Of a DNA stretch of 64,000 nucleotides, positions 48,773 through 58,215 are shown piece after piece. The translations under genes and the position numbers were made by a program. Origin of the DNA: Diaphorobacter caeni (GTDB lineage Bacteria > Pseudomonadota > Gammaproteobacteria > Burkholderiales > Burkholderiaceae_C). Position 1 is the stretch's first letter, and every line of letters starts with the position of its first letter. The stretch spans positions 310,001 through 374,000 of the forward strand of contig NZ_JADKYZ010000001.1 of assembly GCF_015354245.1 (NCBI RefSeq), read 5' to 3'. The notes below the pieces were generated by a model. The model saw only the letters and a program-made list of their open reading frames with translations, was not told the origin of the DNA and searched no databases.

Positions 48773-49789
48773 TCATTTGCGGTTCAGCTTGGCGTATTCA
48801 TCGCATCCCGGTTGATGGCCGTTGTCGCAGGACTTGCCGTACCACTCCTTGGCGGTGGATGCGTTCTGGCGCACGCTTTGTCCTTGTGAATACATGTAGC
48901 CCAGTGCGTATTGGGCTTCGCCATTGTTCTGCTTTGCGGCAGCCTCGAACCACTGCCGTGCCTTGACATAGTCCTGGGGCATGCCATTGCCGTTGTAGTG
49001 GAGGACTCCCATATTCCTCTGTGCATCGGAATTGCCTTGAGCAATGGACTTCTCGTACCATCGGGCTGCCTGGGCAAAGTCGCGCGGCTTGCCCCTGCCT
49101 TTCGCGTACATCTGTCCCAAATTGTTCTGTGCGACGGAATCGCCTTGAGCTGCTGACTTTTCATACCATTGTGCCGCCTTGGAGAGGTCGTGCACGGCAC
49201 TGTTTGCGTCGGCGTAGATTGCGCCAAGATTGTTTTGTGCGGCTGCGTCCCCTTCAGCGGCGGCTTGCAAATACAGGGACAGTGCCCGATTCTCATCGCG
49301 AGGTCCCCCGACGCCGCCGTAATACATCACGCCCAGGTTGTATCGAGCCCGCGTCGACCCCCTCGCTGCTGCCTTGTCAAAGTAAGCCCGTGCCTTGACG
49401 TCATCCTGCGGAATGCCGTGCGCGAAATAGTGCATCACGCCGAGTGCGTAGAGTGCACTGGCATTGTCTTGCTTTGCGGCTTTGTCGAACCAGTAGAGAG
49501 CCTTGGCATTGCTCTTGGCGATGCCCGTTCCTTCGTGGTAGCAGTATCCAAGTTCGAATTGAGCTTCGGCGTTGCCTTGGGCTGCCGCCTCCTGCGCCCA
49601 CTCGAAATATTTGGCGTCATCCTGCGCAACGCCGTCGCCCTTCCGGTATTTCAAGGCAAGTTGAAGCTGCGCGTCGGCCATCCCTTGAGTGGAACGGCGC
49701 TGCAGCTCCGCGACGGAGTCGTTTGAATGGGCAAGGGTGCACAGCAGCAAAGTGGCGCTGGCGAGCAAGGCGGGAAGCGGGTGATGCAT
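48773..49789 (-). CDS. Exported Sel1-repeat protein
   Basis: The 338-residue protein has a signal peptide (MHHPLPALLASATLLLCTLA) and eight successive 36-residue Sel1-like (TPR-related) repeats, each of the form G.A.AQ..LG..Y..G.GV..D..KA..W..KAA.Q, from about residue 36 to 323. Such solenoids are protein-protein interaction scaffolds in the periplasm or envelope. The C-terminal CDNGHQPGCDEY may carry a disulfide. It is divergent from the next exported protein. Confidence 0.93.
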   Translation of the reverse strand: MHHPLPALLASATLLLCTLAHSNDSVAELQRRSTQGMADAQLQLALKYRKGDGVAQDDAKYFEWAQEAAAQGNAEAQFELGYCYHEGTGIAKSNAKALYWFDKAAKQDNASALYALGVMHYFAHGIPQDDVKARAYFDKAAARGSTRARYNLGVMYYGGVGGPRDENRALSLYLQAAAEGDAAAQNNLGAIYADANSAVHDLSKAAQWYEKSAAQGDSVAQNNLGQMYAKGRGKPRDFAQAARWYEKSIAQGNSDAQRNMGVLHYNGNGMPQDYVKARQWFEAAAKQNNGEAQYALGYMYSQGQSVRQNASTAKEWYGKSCDNGHQPGCDEYAKLNRK

Positions 49790-49966
49790 GGGGTAGGAAC
49801 TCAGAAAATGCGCCTGAAATACTTTGTTTCAATTATCCGGGCCAGATTTTCCACACCAATCCTGGAGATTCCGATGTGTGGAATGCGGAAAGACTTGCGA
49901 GCGAGCGAGCAGGTTGGCGAGTTCCGCTCTCTAGAATTTTTGCCTTTTGGTCATGAGGGCAAGGGA

Positions 49967-50491
49967 ATGATGTTCAAGAAATGGATTGCAGGCTGCGCGC
50001 TGGCCATGTCGATCAGCGTGCCGGCGATGGCGGCACCGGCGCCGTTCGGTCTTGAGATTGGCAAGGCCACGGTGGGCGAAATGAAAAACAAGCATTCCGC
50101 GCGCAGCTCGGGCACCAATGCCTATTCCGGAGGTGCCATGTACCAGCTCGATGTCTCGCGCATCGAGTTTGATGGACTGAAGTCGGTGTTGGTGATTTTC
50201 AACCCCGCAGGCAAGGTCGAGGGCGTCGTCGCCACGCTGGAGAAGGATCGCTTTGACGAGATCTCGCGCAGCCTTTCCGGCAAATACAAGACGGTGTCGA
50301 AGAAGCTGCCATTCGTGGGGGACAAACGCATCGTTTGGGTCGACGGCGGTACGGAGATCGAGTTGAACGCTCCGCACATGAGCTTCGTAATGACGATGCA
50401 GTACGTCACCAAGGACCTGTTGAAAAAGTTCAACAACACGGAGAACGAGAACGCCAAGTCGAAGGCCAGAAACGAGGCATCGCAGCTGTAG
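49967..50491 (+). CDS. Putative exported protein, 174 aa
   Basis: Function not recognised. A clear signal peptide (FKKWIAGCALAMSISVPAMA) is followed by a ~150-residue domain with a beta-rich core (GAMYQLDVSRIEFDGLKSV, EGVVATLEKDRF) and a charged C-terminus. ATG 49967 or the adjacent ATG 49970 follows AAGGGA. The longer frame to 49727 overlaps the divergent Sel1 gene and is unlikely. Confidence 0.8.
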   Translation: MMFKKWIAGCALAMSISVPAMAAPAPFGLEIGKATVGEMKNKHSARSSGTNAYSGGAMYQLDVSRIEFDGLKSVLVIFNPAGKVEGVVATLEKDRFDEISRSLSGKYKTVSKKLPFVGDKRIVWVDGGTEIELNAPHMSFVMTMQYVTKDLLKKFNNTENENAKSKARNEASQL

Positions 50492-50549
50492 GGCCTCGCG
50501 ACTTGGGGGAAGAGGGTGCGGGGTGCGGGAGATCGGATTTCCCATCCTC

Positions 50550-50635
50550 TTGACGGGTTTTATGCTCAGGATTAGCATAAGTCGTCAGCGCAGTTGCGCT
50601 CCCTTTTTTTGATCAAATATACTCAAAATGAGCAT
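50550..50635 (+). promoter_or_regulatory. nadC promoter with overlapping palindromes (candidate NadQ operators)
   Basis: TTGACG (50550-50555), a 17-bp spacer and TAGCAT (50573-50578) form a good sigma-70 promoter. A palindrome, TTATGCT (50560-50566) and AGCATAA (50574-50580), lies across the spacer and -10 element, ideal for a repressor. A second, imperfect, related palindrome at 50619-50635 (ACTCAAAATGAGC core) covers the nadC start codon. Binding by the NadQ-like protein is inferred from gene proximity. Confidence 0.6.
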
Positions 50636-51497
50636 TAAACAGAACGCCGCCCTGCCGATTCCTCCGCTGCCCGATGTGATGCTCGAGCCGCTGGTGCGCA
50701 TGGCCCTGCTGGAAGACCTGGGCCGTGCCGGTGATCTGACCACCGACACCATCGTGCCTGCAGACGCCAAGGCCGAGCTGCGGCTGGTGGCGCGGCAGGA
50801 CGGTGTGCTTGCGGGGCTCGATCTCGCACGTCTTGCATTCACGCTGATGGATGGCCGCACGCGGTTCGAGGCGAGCTGCGCGGATGGCACGCTGCTCTCG
50901 CCCGGCACCGAAATCGCGCGCATCAGTGGCCACAGCCGCGCGCTGCTGAGTGCCGAGCGGGTGGCGCTCAATTACCTGTGCCACCTGAGCGGTGTAGCCA
51001 CCGCCACGCATTCGATCGCCGAGGCGATTGCGGCCCATGGCGCGCGCGTGACCTGCACCCGCAAGACCATGCCGGGTCTGCGCTCGCTGCAGAAATATGC
51101 GGTGCGCGTGGGGGGCGGCAGCAACCACCGCTTCGGGCTCGATGATGCGGTGCTCATCAAGGACAACCACATCGCGCTTGCGGGCGGTGTGGAAACGGCC
51201 GTGCAGCGCGCGCGCGCCGGGGTGGGCCACATGGTGAAGATCGAGCTGGAGGTGGACACGCTCGCGCAGCTCGAGGTGGCGCTCGCGCTCGGCGTGGACG
51301 TGGTGCTGCTCGACAACATGAGCCTCGACGATCTGCGCACCGCCGTGGGCATGTGCAAGGGCCGCGCGATCACCGAGGCGTCGGGGCGCATCACGCCCGA
51401 GACCGCGCCCGCCGTGGCCGCCACGGGGGTGGACCAGATCGCGGTCGGCTGGATCACGCACAGCACGCGGGTGCTCGACATCGGGCTCGATGCCTGA
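50628..51497 (+). CDS. nadC: Nicotinate-nucleotide diphosphorylase (quinolinate phosphoribosyltransferase)
   Basis: NadC converts quinolinate and PRPP to nicotinate mononucleotide in de novo NAD synthesis. The 289-residue protein has the family blocks LEDLGRAGDLTTD, TRKTMPGLRSLQKYAV, GGGSNHRFGL and IKDNH, and the C-terminal EASGRITP with VGWITHS. ATG 50628. nadA and nadB are not in this window. It is followed after 17 bp by a TctC receptor gene, probably not functionally linked. Confidence 0.97.
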   Translation: MSIKQNAALPIPPLPDVMLEPLVRMALLEDLGRAGDLTTDTIVPADAKAELRLVARQDGVLAGLDLARLAFTLMDGRTRFEASCADGTLLSPGTEIARISGHSRALLSAERVALNYLCHLSGVATATHSIAEAIAAHGARVTCTRKTMPGLRSLQKYAVRVGGGSNHRFGLDDAVLIKDNHIALAGGVETAVQRARAGVGHMVKIELEVDTLAQLEVALALGVDVVLLDNMSLDDLRTAVGMCKGRAITEASGRITPETAPAVAATGVDQIAVGWITHSTRVLDIGLDA

Positions 51498-51514
51498 AAC
51501 GGAGTGAATGCACG

Positions 51515-52507
51515 ATGCTGAAACGACGCATGGCATGGATGACGGCGGCGGTGTTCGCGCTGATCGCGATTGCGGGTGTCTGGCAGGTCAGCAGCGGCCG
51601 CGCGGCGGTGCGCTTTGACCGGCCGATCACCATCGTCGTGACCTTCCCTCCGGGCGGTGGAACCGACCTGCTCGCACGGCGACTCGGCACGGCGCTGCAG
51701 GACCGGCTGGGACAGAACGTGGTCGTGGAAAACCGGCCCGGCGCGAGCGGCAACATCGGCGCCCGCCACGTGGCCGAGTCGCCCGCCGACGGCTCTACGC
51801 TGCTGATGGTGAACAGCTCGTTCGCGATCAATCCGGGCGTGTATCAGCATCTGGATTTCGATCCGCGCCGCGACTTCCGCGCCGTGGTCAACGCGGGCAC
51901 CATCGCATCGGTGCTGGTGGTGCCGCAGGGCAGTGACGTCACGTCTCTTGCCGGACTGGTCGGCGGACAGCAGGCGCCTGCCGCTGCTCCGGTGGCCTTT
52001 GCATCGTGCGGCAATGGCACGCCACAGCACCTGGCCGGTGAGATGCTGGCACGCGCGCTGCACATCGACCTGCAGCACGTGCCCTACAAGGGCTGCGGCC
52101 CGGCCATCACCGACGTGGCGGCCGGGCAGGTGCCACTCGGCATGGTGACCGCGAGCAGCGCGGCGCCGATGATCGAGGCAGGCCGCGTGCGCGCGATTGC
52201 CGTGACATCGGCGACGCGCCTGCCCCAGCTGGCCGATGTGCCGACGGTGGCCGAGCAGGGCGCTCCGGGGTTCGAGGCACAGCAATGGCACGGGCTGCTC
52301 GCGCCCTCGGGCACCCCAGATGCGGTGGTTGAGCAGCTGCACAACGTGCTGATGGCGATTCTGGATGAGCCCGCAACCGCGCAGGCGCTCAGGGCGCAGG
52401 GCTATGCGCCGCAGCGCCAGACCCCGCAGCAGTTCGGCAAGCTGATCACCGCCGACATGGATCGCTACGCCGAACTCAGCCGCGAACTGGGGTTGCGGGT
52501 GGATTGA
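51515..52507 (+). CDS. Bug/TctC-family extracytoplasmic solute receptor
   Basis: The 330-residue protein has a signal anchor (MTAAVFALIAIAGVWQVSSG) and the Bug-family start of the mature domain, RPITIVVTFPPGGGTDLLAR, followed by NVVVENRPGASGNIGA. These proteins bind carboxylates and related solutes for tripartite tricarboxylate transporters and are greatly expanded in Burkholderiales. No TctA or TctB is adjacent, so it is an orphan receptor with unknown ligand. ATG 51515; the longer frame overlaps nadC. Confidence 0.93.
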   Translation: MLKRRMAWMTAAVFALIAIAGVWQVSSGRAAVRFDRPITIVVTFPPGGGTDLLARRLGTALQDRLGQNVVVENRPGASGNIGARHVAESPADGSTLLMVNSSFAINPGVYQHLDFDPRRDFRAVVNAGTIASVLVVPQGSDVTSLAGLVGGQQAPAAAPVAFASCGNGTPQHLAGEMLARALHIDLQHVPYKGCGPAITDVAAGQVPLGMVTASSAAPMIEAGRVRAIAVTSATRLPQLADVPTVAEQGAPGFEAQQWHGLLAPSGTPDAVVEQLHNVLMAILDEPATAQALRAQGYAPQRQTPQQFGKLITADMDRYAELSRELGLRVD

Positions 52508-52623
52508 GCGGGCGGGATTTCGGACACCTACACGGTGTCTGGATGATGGCTGACTGTGCGGCGCGTCCGGAGTGTGGAACAAAGGACGTCCATCACCACT
52601 ACCGGGCCCGGCCCCTTGCCATC

Positions 52624-53133
52624 ATGCTGCATGCCAATCGCTTTCGCACCCAGGCGGGCCTTGTTCTGATCGCGGCGGCGCTCACGTTGTCCGCCTGCGG
52701 CTCCAAACGCGCGGAGTCGCGCCGCGCGGCCGTCGCCACGCAGACTGCGCAGGTCGGGGAAAACAGGAACAAGGCCAGTGCCATGGCCTTCTACAACGAG
52801 TTCTTCAACCAGCACGACCTGAGCGCGGCCGACCGCTACATCGGCGATACCTACATCCAGCACAACCCGCGCGTGGCCAACGGGCGCGAGGCGTTCAAAA
52901 GCACCTTCGCTCAGATATTCAAGCAGAACCCGGGCCGCCGCAGCACGATCGCGCGCGCGGTGGCCGAGGGCGATCTGGTGATGCTGCATGTGCACACGGT
53001 GACCGGGCCAGGTGATCGCGGCAGCGCCATCGTGGACATCTTCCGCTTCGATGCGAACGGCAAGATCGTCGAGCATTGGGATGTGATCCAGCCCGTGCCG
53101 GACAAAACGGCCAGCGGCAACGGCATGTTCTGA
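52624..53133 (+). CDS. SnoaL-like lipoprotein
   Basis: The 169-residue precursor has a lipoprotein signal with lipobox LSAC (about residues 23-26 in ALTLSACGSK), then a SnoaL/NTF2-type fold of the polyketide-cyclase-like kind (AMAFYNEFFNQHDLSAADRY, YIQHNPRVANGREAF, VDIFRFDANGKIVEHWDV). Proteins of this group are common and mostly of unknown role. ATG 52624 is chosen to place the signal peptide at the N-terminus. Confidence 0.85.
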   Translation: MLHANRFRTQAGLVLIAAALTLSACGSKRAESRRAAVATQTAQVGENRNKASAMAFYNEFFNQHDLSAADRYIGDTYIQHNPRVANGREAFKSTFAQIFKQNPGRRSTIARAVAEGDLVMLHVHTVTGPGDRGSAIVDIFRFDANGKIVEHWDVIQPVPDKTASGNGMF

Positions 53134-53221
53134 CGGCTGCAGCCCTCGGGTACAGTGACGCCCGTCATCCGGTTGTCACATGGCATTGCAACCATGCCGG
53201 GCCTGTTCCTGAGAGGTCTTC

Positions 53222-53932
53222 ATGTCCGTGGTTTTCCAACGCGATGCGTGCCGTGGCGCGCTGTTTCTTCTGCTGGCGACGTGCGCGGGTGGCCATGCCA
53301 TGGCCGCGCGGCCGATGATCACCGACGATGCGCGCGTCGTCGACGCCAAGGCCTGTCAGGTCGAGAGCTGGGCGCGTCGCAATCAGGGCGGCGGCAGCGA
53401 GTTCTGGGCGCAGCCCGCCTGCAATTTCACCGGCAATCTGGAGGTGACCGTTGGCGGAGCGTGGACGCGCGAGGACGGTGTCACGCGGAACTCTGCGCGC
53501 GTCCTTCAGGGCAAGACGCTGTTCAGGCCGCTGGAGTCCAACGGCTGGGGTTGGGGCTTGGCGCTCGGCGCCCTGCGCGATCCACATGGCGGCAGCGGCC
53601 GCAACTGGTATGGCTATGTGCCCGCGAGTTTTTCGTTTTTTGATGATCGCTTCGTGCTGCACGCCAACGTGGGCTGGCAGCGCGATCAGGGCACCAGACG
53701 CAGCCACGCGACCTGGGGGCTGGGCAGTGAGACGCGGCTCACCGAGCGCTCGTGGCTGGTCGCCGAGACCTTCGGTGCGGCTGACGGCAAGCCGCATTAC
53801 CAGATGGGTGTGCGCTACTGGCTGGTGCCGGATCGGGTGCAGGTCGACACGACCTATGGGAACCGTCTCGGCGGCGGCGAGCGCTGGATTTCCGTGGGGC
53901 TGCGGCTGCTCTCGCCCGCCTTCCTGCCGTGA
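53222..53932 (+). CDS. Putative outer-membrane or periplasmic beta-rich protein, 236 aa
   Basis: Signal peptide (GALFLLLATCAGGHAMA) then RPMITDDARVVDAKACQVESW, followed by alternating beta strands with aromatic residues (WGWGLALGALRD, YGYVPASFSFFDDRF, WISVGLRLLSP) that fit a small outer-membrane barrel. One cysteine pair (ACQVES, PACNFT) may form a disulfide. The function is not known. ATG 53222. Confidence 0.8.
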   Translation: MSVVFQRDACRGALFLLLATCAGGHAMAARPMITDDARVVDAKACQVESWARRNQGGGSEFWAQPACNFTGNLEVTVGGAWTREDGVTRNSARVLQGKTLFRPLESNGWGWGLALGALRDPHGGSGRNWYGYVPASFSFFDDRFVLHANVGWQRDQGTRRSHATWGLGSETRLTERSWLVAETFGAADGKPHYQMGVRYWLVPDRVQVDTTYGNRLGGGERWISVGLRLLSPAFLP

Positions 53933-53948
53933 ATCGCGGTGGCGTCTA

Positions 53949-54482
53949 TCAACCGATGTCGGCGGGCACCATGTGCAGCAGCAGGGTCGTCATCACCAGG
54001 TAGCGCATGAACTTGCCGATGGCCATGTAGCCCACGCAGGGCCAGAACGGCAGACGCATCCAGCCCGCCACCGCGCACAGCGGATCACCGACCACCGGCA
54101 GCCAGCTCAGGAGACAGGTCTTTGCTCCGAACTTGCGCAGCCATACGCGCACGCGCCGTTCGGTGCGCGTGAGCTCACGCGGCTTCTTGTGATGCGCGAG
54201 TTCCGGCTGACCGGCCAGACGCCGCTTGCGGGCCGCGTTCCAGGCCTTGTGCGCGCCAAGGCCCATCCACCAGCTGACCATGCCGCCGAGGGTGTTGCCG
54301 GCGGTCGCCACCAGCACGGCGGGCCAGAACAGTTCCGGGTTGAGCTTGATGAGGCCGAACACCGCAGGCTCCGAGCCGAGCGGCAGCAGCGTGGCCGAAA
54401 TGAATGAAACGATGAACACCGTGCTCAGCCCGAATTGGGGCAGAGCCAGCCATTCCAGCAGTTGATGCAGCCATGCTTCCAT
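53949..54482 (-). CDS. YqaA-family membrane protein (DedA/VTT superfamily)
   Basis: The 177-residue protein has about five hydrophobic segments and the VTT-type signature around SATLLPLGSEPAVFGLI and GNTLGGMVSWWMGLG, with a basic cytoplasmic loop (KKPRELTRTERRVRVWLRKF) and SWLPVVGDPLCAVAGWMR, the re-entrant loop with conserved Gly/Pro. Members of the superfamily act in lipid transport. ATG 54482 is chosen; the longer frame to 54662 overlaps the dusB promoter. Confidence 0.88.
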   Translation of the reverse strand: MEAWLHQLLEWLALPQFGLSTVFIVSFISATLLPLGSEPAVFGLIKLNPELFWPAVLVATAGNTLGGMVSWWMGLGAHKAWNAARKRRLAGQPELAHHKKPRELTRTERRVRVWLRKFGAKTCLLSWLPVVGDPLCAVAGWMRLPFWPCVGYMAIGKFMRYLVMTTLLLHMVPADIG

Positions 54483-54594
54483 AGGGCCGCAAGTGTAGAG
54501 CCATCGGGTGTCCCCACATGTCGGAGGAGAAGAACAGTTTGCGGGTTTCGTCAAGCGGGTGCCGCACCGCCCGCGCTGGCCTTGTCGGTATTCT

Positions 54595-54623
54595 CTTTTG
54601 CCTAAAATTTGGGCAGGTATAAT
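54595..54623 (+). promoter_or_regulatory. Candidate promoter of dusB-fis
   Basis: A consensus -10 TATAAT at 54618-54623, with only a weak -35 (CTTTTG at 54595-54600, 17 bp upstream). The intervening sequence GCCTAAAATTTGGGC is nearly palindromic and AT-rich in the middle, like a Fis or other operator site. Confidence 0.5.
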
Positions 54624-54670
54624 CGCGCCTCTTTTCCAGCGCTTTGCCGCATTTTTAAGCACCTCTCCCT

Positions 54671-55747
54671 ATGCCTGCCCTGCACATTGGTCCTATTCCA
54701 TTGGCGAACAACCTGTTTGTCGCGCCGATGGCGGGTGTGACCGACCGGCCTTTCCGCCAGCTGTGCAAGGCGCTCGGCGCAGGGTATGCGGTCAGCGAAA
54801 TGGTGACATCGCGCAAGGATCTTTGGAACAGTCTCAAGACTTCGCGCCGTGCCAATCACGAGGGCGAGCCCGGTCCGATCTCGGTGCAGATCGCCGGAAC
54901 CGATGCCGAGATGATGGCGGAAGCTGCGGTCTACAACATCGACCGAGGCGCCCAGATCATCGACATCAACATGGGCTGCCCGGCCAAGAAGGTCTGCAAC
55001 AAATGGGCCGGCTCGGCCCTGATGCAGAACGAGAAGCTGGCGGTGGAAATCGCCCAGGCGGTCGTCGAGGCCGCCGCGCCGCGCAACGTGCCCGTCACGC
55101 TGAAGATGCGCACCGGCTGGTGCAACGAGCACAAGAATGCGGTGACGCTGGCGCGCGCGTTCGAGGACGTCGGCATCCAGATGCTGACCGTGCATGGACG
55201 CACGCGCGAGCAGGGCTACAAGGGTTTTGCGGAGTACGACACGATCGCCGCAGTGAAGAACGCGGTGCGCGTGCCGGTCGTCGCCAATGGCGACGTGGAC
55301 AGCCCGGAGAAGGCGCGCGAGGTGCTTGCCGCCACCGGCGCCGACGCCATCATGGTGGGGCGCGCGGCCCAGGGCCGTCCGTGGATCTTCCGCGAGATCG
55401 GCCACTTCCTCGCGACCGGCGAGCATCTCGCTCCACCGCTGGTGGCCGAGGTGCGGCGTCTGCTGCTCGATCACCTGCAGGACCACTACCAGCTCTACGG
55501 CGAGCTCACCGGCGTGCGCAGCGCACGCAAGCACATCGCATGGTATGTGCGCACGCTGCCCGGCGGCGAAGACTTGAGAAGACACATCAACACTTTGGAT
55601 GACTGCACGGCGCAATGGCGTGCGGTGGCCGACTATTTCGATGCGCTGGGCACCGAGATGGACCGTCTGCCGCGCGTTGAAATTGCGCAATCAAATGACG
55701 CAGCATTGGATTTGAGGGAATCGACCCATGAGCAAGAACAACATTGA
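54671..55747 (+). CDS. dusB: tRNA-dihydrouridine synthase B
   Basis: DusB reduces specific uridines in tRNA to dihydrouridine with FMN and NADPH. The 358-residue protein has NNLFVAPMAGVTDRPFRQL at the N-terminus, the active-site NMGCPAKKVCNKWAGSALM (catalytic Cys) and GDVDSPEKA and GRAAQGRPWIF for FMN binding. It overlaps fis by 20 bp, the classical dusB-fis operon. Confidence 0.97.
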   Translation: MPALHIGPIPLANNLFVAPMAGVTDRPFRQLCKALGAGYAVSEMVTSRKDLWNSLKTSRRANHEGEPGPISVQIAGTDAEMMAEAAVYNIDRGAQIIDINMGCPAKKVCNKWAGSALMQNEKLAVEIAQAVVEAAAPRNVPVTLKMRTGWCNEHKNAVTLARAFEDVGIQMLTVHGRTREQGYKGFAEYDTIAAVKNAVRVPVVANGDVDSPEKAREVLAATGADAIMVGRAAQGRPWIFREIGHFLATGEHLAPPLVAEVRRLLLDHLQDHYQLYGELTGVRSARKHIAWYVRTLPGGEDLRRHINTLDDCTAQWRAVADYFDALGTEMDRLPRVEIAQSNDAALDLRESTHEQEQH

Positions 55748-55961
55748 AGACAGCGTGCGCGAGAGCCTGCAGAGCTATTTCCGCGACCTCGACGGCGAGT
55801 CTCCCGACGGGGTGTACGACATGGTCATCCGACTGGTCGAGAAGCCGCTTCTCGAAGTCGTGATGACGCAAGCCAACGAGAACCAGTCGCGCGCGGCTGA
55901 ATGGCTGGGCCTGAACCGCAACACGCTGCGCAAGAAACTGGTGGAGCACAAGCTGCTCTGA
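55728..55961 (+). CDS. fis: Fis-family DNA-binding protein
   Basis: The 77-residue protein consists of a short N-terminal arm and a Fis-type helix-turn-helix: VVMTQANENQSRAAEWLGLN followed by RNTLRKKLVEH. It is shorter than enterobacterial Fis (98 residues) at the N-terminus, which is usual in betaproteobacteria. Start ATG 55728 lies within the last codons of dusB, so translation is coupled. Confidence 0.95.
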   Translation: MSKNNIEDSVRESLQSYFRDLDGESPDGVYDMVIRLVEKPLLEVVMTQANENQSRAAEWLGLNRNTLRKKLVEHKLL

Positions 55962-56072
55962 GCCGAATGACAGGACCCCGGCCACCGCCGGGGTCGGTCG
56001 TTGCGGCGAACGCATGTGGATGCGCGCCGCACGACAACCGATGATTTATTGAACTCTCTTTCTGAAGACCAA

Positions 56073-57671
56073 ATGAAAGCACTGATTTCCGTCTCTGACA
56101 AAACCGGCATCGTCGAATTTGCGCAAGCGCTGCACCAGCTCGGCGTGCAGCTGCTGTCCACCGGCGGCACCGCCAAGCTGCTGGCCGAAAAGGGCCTGCC
56201 CGTGACCGAAGTGGCGCAAGTCACCGAGTTCCCCGAGATGCTCGACGGCCGCGTGAAGACGCTGCACCCCAAGGTCCACGGCGGTCTGCTCGCGCGCCGC
56301 GACTTCCCCGAGCACATGGCGGCTCTGAAGGAACACAACATCGACACCATCGACCTGCTGGTGGTGAACCTCTACCCGTTCGAGGCGACCGTCGCCAAGC
56401 CCGGCTGCACGCTGGCTGACGCCATAGAGAACATCGACATCGGTGGCCCTGCCATGGTGCGCTCGGCCGCCAAGAACTGGAAGGACGTGGGCGTGATCAC
56501 CGCCGCCGACCAGTACGAGGCCGTGATCGCCGAACTCAAGGCGTCCGGCAAGCTCTCCGACAAGCTGCGCTTCGCGCTGTCGGTGGCCGCGTTCAACCGC
56601 ATCTCGCAATATGACGGCGCGATCAGCGACTACCTGTCGTCGGTGACGTTCGAAGACGAGAAGATGTCCGAGGAATACGTGCCCGAGCGCGCGGCGTTCC
56701 CAGGCCAGAGCAACGCCCAGTTCATCAAGATCCAGGACCTGCGCTACGGCGAGAACAGTCACCAGCAAGCCGCCTGGTACCGCGACCTGTATCCCGCTCC
56801 CGGCTCGCTCGCGACCGGCGTGCAGCTGCAGGGCAAGGAACTCTCGTATAACAACATCGCCGACGCCGATGCCGCATGGGAATGCGTCAAGAGCTTCGTT
56901 GAACCGGCCTGCGTGATCATCAAGCACGCCAACCCCTGCGGCGTGGCCGTGGGCAAGGACGCGCACGAGGCCTATGCCAAGGCGTTCCAGACCGACCCAA
57001 CCAGCGCGTTCGGCGGCATCATCGCCTTCAACCGTCCAGTGGACAAGGCCGCTGCGGAAGCGGTGTCCAAGCAGTTCGTCGAAGTGCTGATGGCGCCTGA
57101 ATTCAGCGCCGAAGCGCTTGAGATCTTCAAGAGCAAGGTGAACGTGCGCCTGATGAAGATCGCGCTGCCCAAGGGCGGCAAGACCGACTGGGACAACGGC
57201 CGCAACGCCGTCGAATCCAAGCGCGTGGGCTCGGGCATCCTGCTGCAGACGGCCGACAACCATGAACTGGCATTGGCCGACCTGAAGGTCGTGACCGTCA
57301 AGCAACCCACTCCAGAAGAGCTGAACGATCTGCTGTTCGCATGGAAGGTCGCCAAGTTCGTCAAGTCCAACGCCATTGTGTTCTGCAAGAACGGCATGAC
57401 CATGGGCGTGGGCGCAGGCCAGATGTCGCGCCTCGACTCTGCACGCATCGCCTCGATCAAGGCCGAAGCCGCCAAGCTGTCCCTCCAGAACACGGTCGTC
57501 GCGAGCGATGCCTTCTTCCCGTTCCGTGACGGTCTGGACGTGGTGGTGGATGCCGGCGCGACCTGCGTGGCGCAGCCCGGCGGCTCGATGCGCGATCAGG
57601 AAGTGATCGACGCGGCCAACGAGCGCGGCGTGGCCATGGTGTTCACCGGCGTGCGTCACTTCCGTCATTGA
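56073..57671 (+). CDS. purH: Bifunctional AICAR transformylase/IMP cyclohydrolase
   Basis: PurH performs the last two steps of IMP synthesis. The 532-residue protein has an N-terminal MGS-like cyclohydrolase domain ([38 protein letters not shown]) and a C-terminal formyltransferase domain with [12 protein letters not shown] and [15 protein letters not shown] 56073 is chosen; the frame stays open to 56001. It follows fis by 111 bp on the same strand. Confidence 0.97.
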   Translation: MKALISVSDKTGIVEFAQALHQLGVQLLSTGGTAKLLAEKGLPVTEVAQVTEFPEMLDGRVKTLHPKVHGGLLARRDFPEHMAALKEHNIDTIDLLVVNLYPFEATVAKPGCTLADAIENIDIGGPAMVRSAAKNWKDVGVITAADQYEAVIAELKASGKLSDKLRFALSVAAFNRISQYDGAISDYLSSVTFEDEKMSEEYVPERAAFPGQSNAQFIKIQDLRYGENSHQQAAWYRDLYPAPGSLATGVQLQGKELSYNNIADADAAWECVKSFVEPACVIIKHANPCGVAVGKDAHEAYAKAFQTDPTSAFGGIIAFNRPVDKAAAEAVSKQFVEVLMAPEFSAEALEIFKSKVNVRLMKIALPKGGKTDWDNGRNAVESKRVGSGILLQTADNHELALADLKVVTVKQPTPEELNDLLFAWKVAKFVKSNAIVFCKNGMTMGVGAGQMSRLDSARIASIKAEAAKLSLQNTVVASDAFFPFRDGLDVVVDAGATCVAQPGGSMRDQEVIDAANERGVAMVFTGVRHFRH

Positions 57672-57690
57672 TCCGGGCATCGTCCAGACA

Positions 57691-58146
57691 GTGACTGAAC
57701 CCTACGACGAAGACGACGCGCCCAACCGCCCGAAATGGATCGGCTGGGCGCTGGTGATTTTCATGGTGCTGGTGGTGATCGGCGTGCTCAACGTGGGCTG
57801 GCTGATCATGCGCCCCACGCCGGCCTCCGAAGCCATGGCCGCCGTGATCGCCGCCCAGCCGGAACTCGCGGTCGGCCAATCGGCCGTGGAGGCATCGGAC
57901 TGCATGCGCTGCCATGGCGTGCAGCGCAAGGCGGTCGGTCCTTCGTTCGCGGACATCGCGAGCAAGTACGCGCAGCAGGCGGATGCCAAGGAATACTTGG
58001 CTCGCAAGATCCGCGAAGGCAGCGTCGGCACCTGGGGCAACATCATCATGCCGCGCCATCCGCAGATTTCGGAAGAGCAATCTTTGCAGATGGCGGGGTG
58101 GGTGTTGGCTGTGCCGCAGGTTGCTGCTTCTGGCTCTGATCGGTGA
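57691..58146 (+). CDS. Membrane-anchored c-type cytochrome (class I)
   Basis: The 151-residue protein has an N-terminal anchor (WIGWALVIFMVLVVIGVLNVGW) and a periplasmic heme domain with CMRCH (Cys71, Cys74, His75); the second axial ligand is probably the Met in IIMPRHP (about 118). It resembles cytochrome c551/c552 carriers. The start is GTG 57691, only 19 bp after purH. Possible electron donor to an oxidase not in this window. Confidence 0.9.
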   Translation: MTEPYDEDDAPNRPKWIGWALVIFMVLVVIGVLNVGWLIMRPTPASEAMAAVIAAQPELAVGQSAVEASDCMRCHGVQRKAVGPSFADIASKYAQQADAKEYLARKIREGSVGTWGNIIMPRHPQISEEQSLQMAGWVLAVPQVAASGSDR

Positions 58147-58215
58147 TTGGGGCTTGCAGCTTGTAGCTTGTAGCTGGGTGGTATTTGATTTCTTTTTGGC
58201 TTTTGTTCTTTGGTT

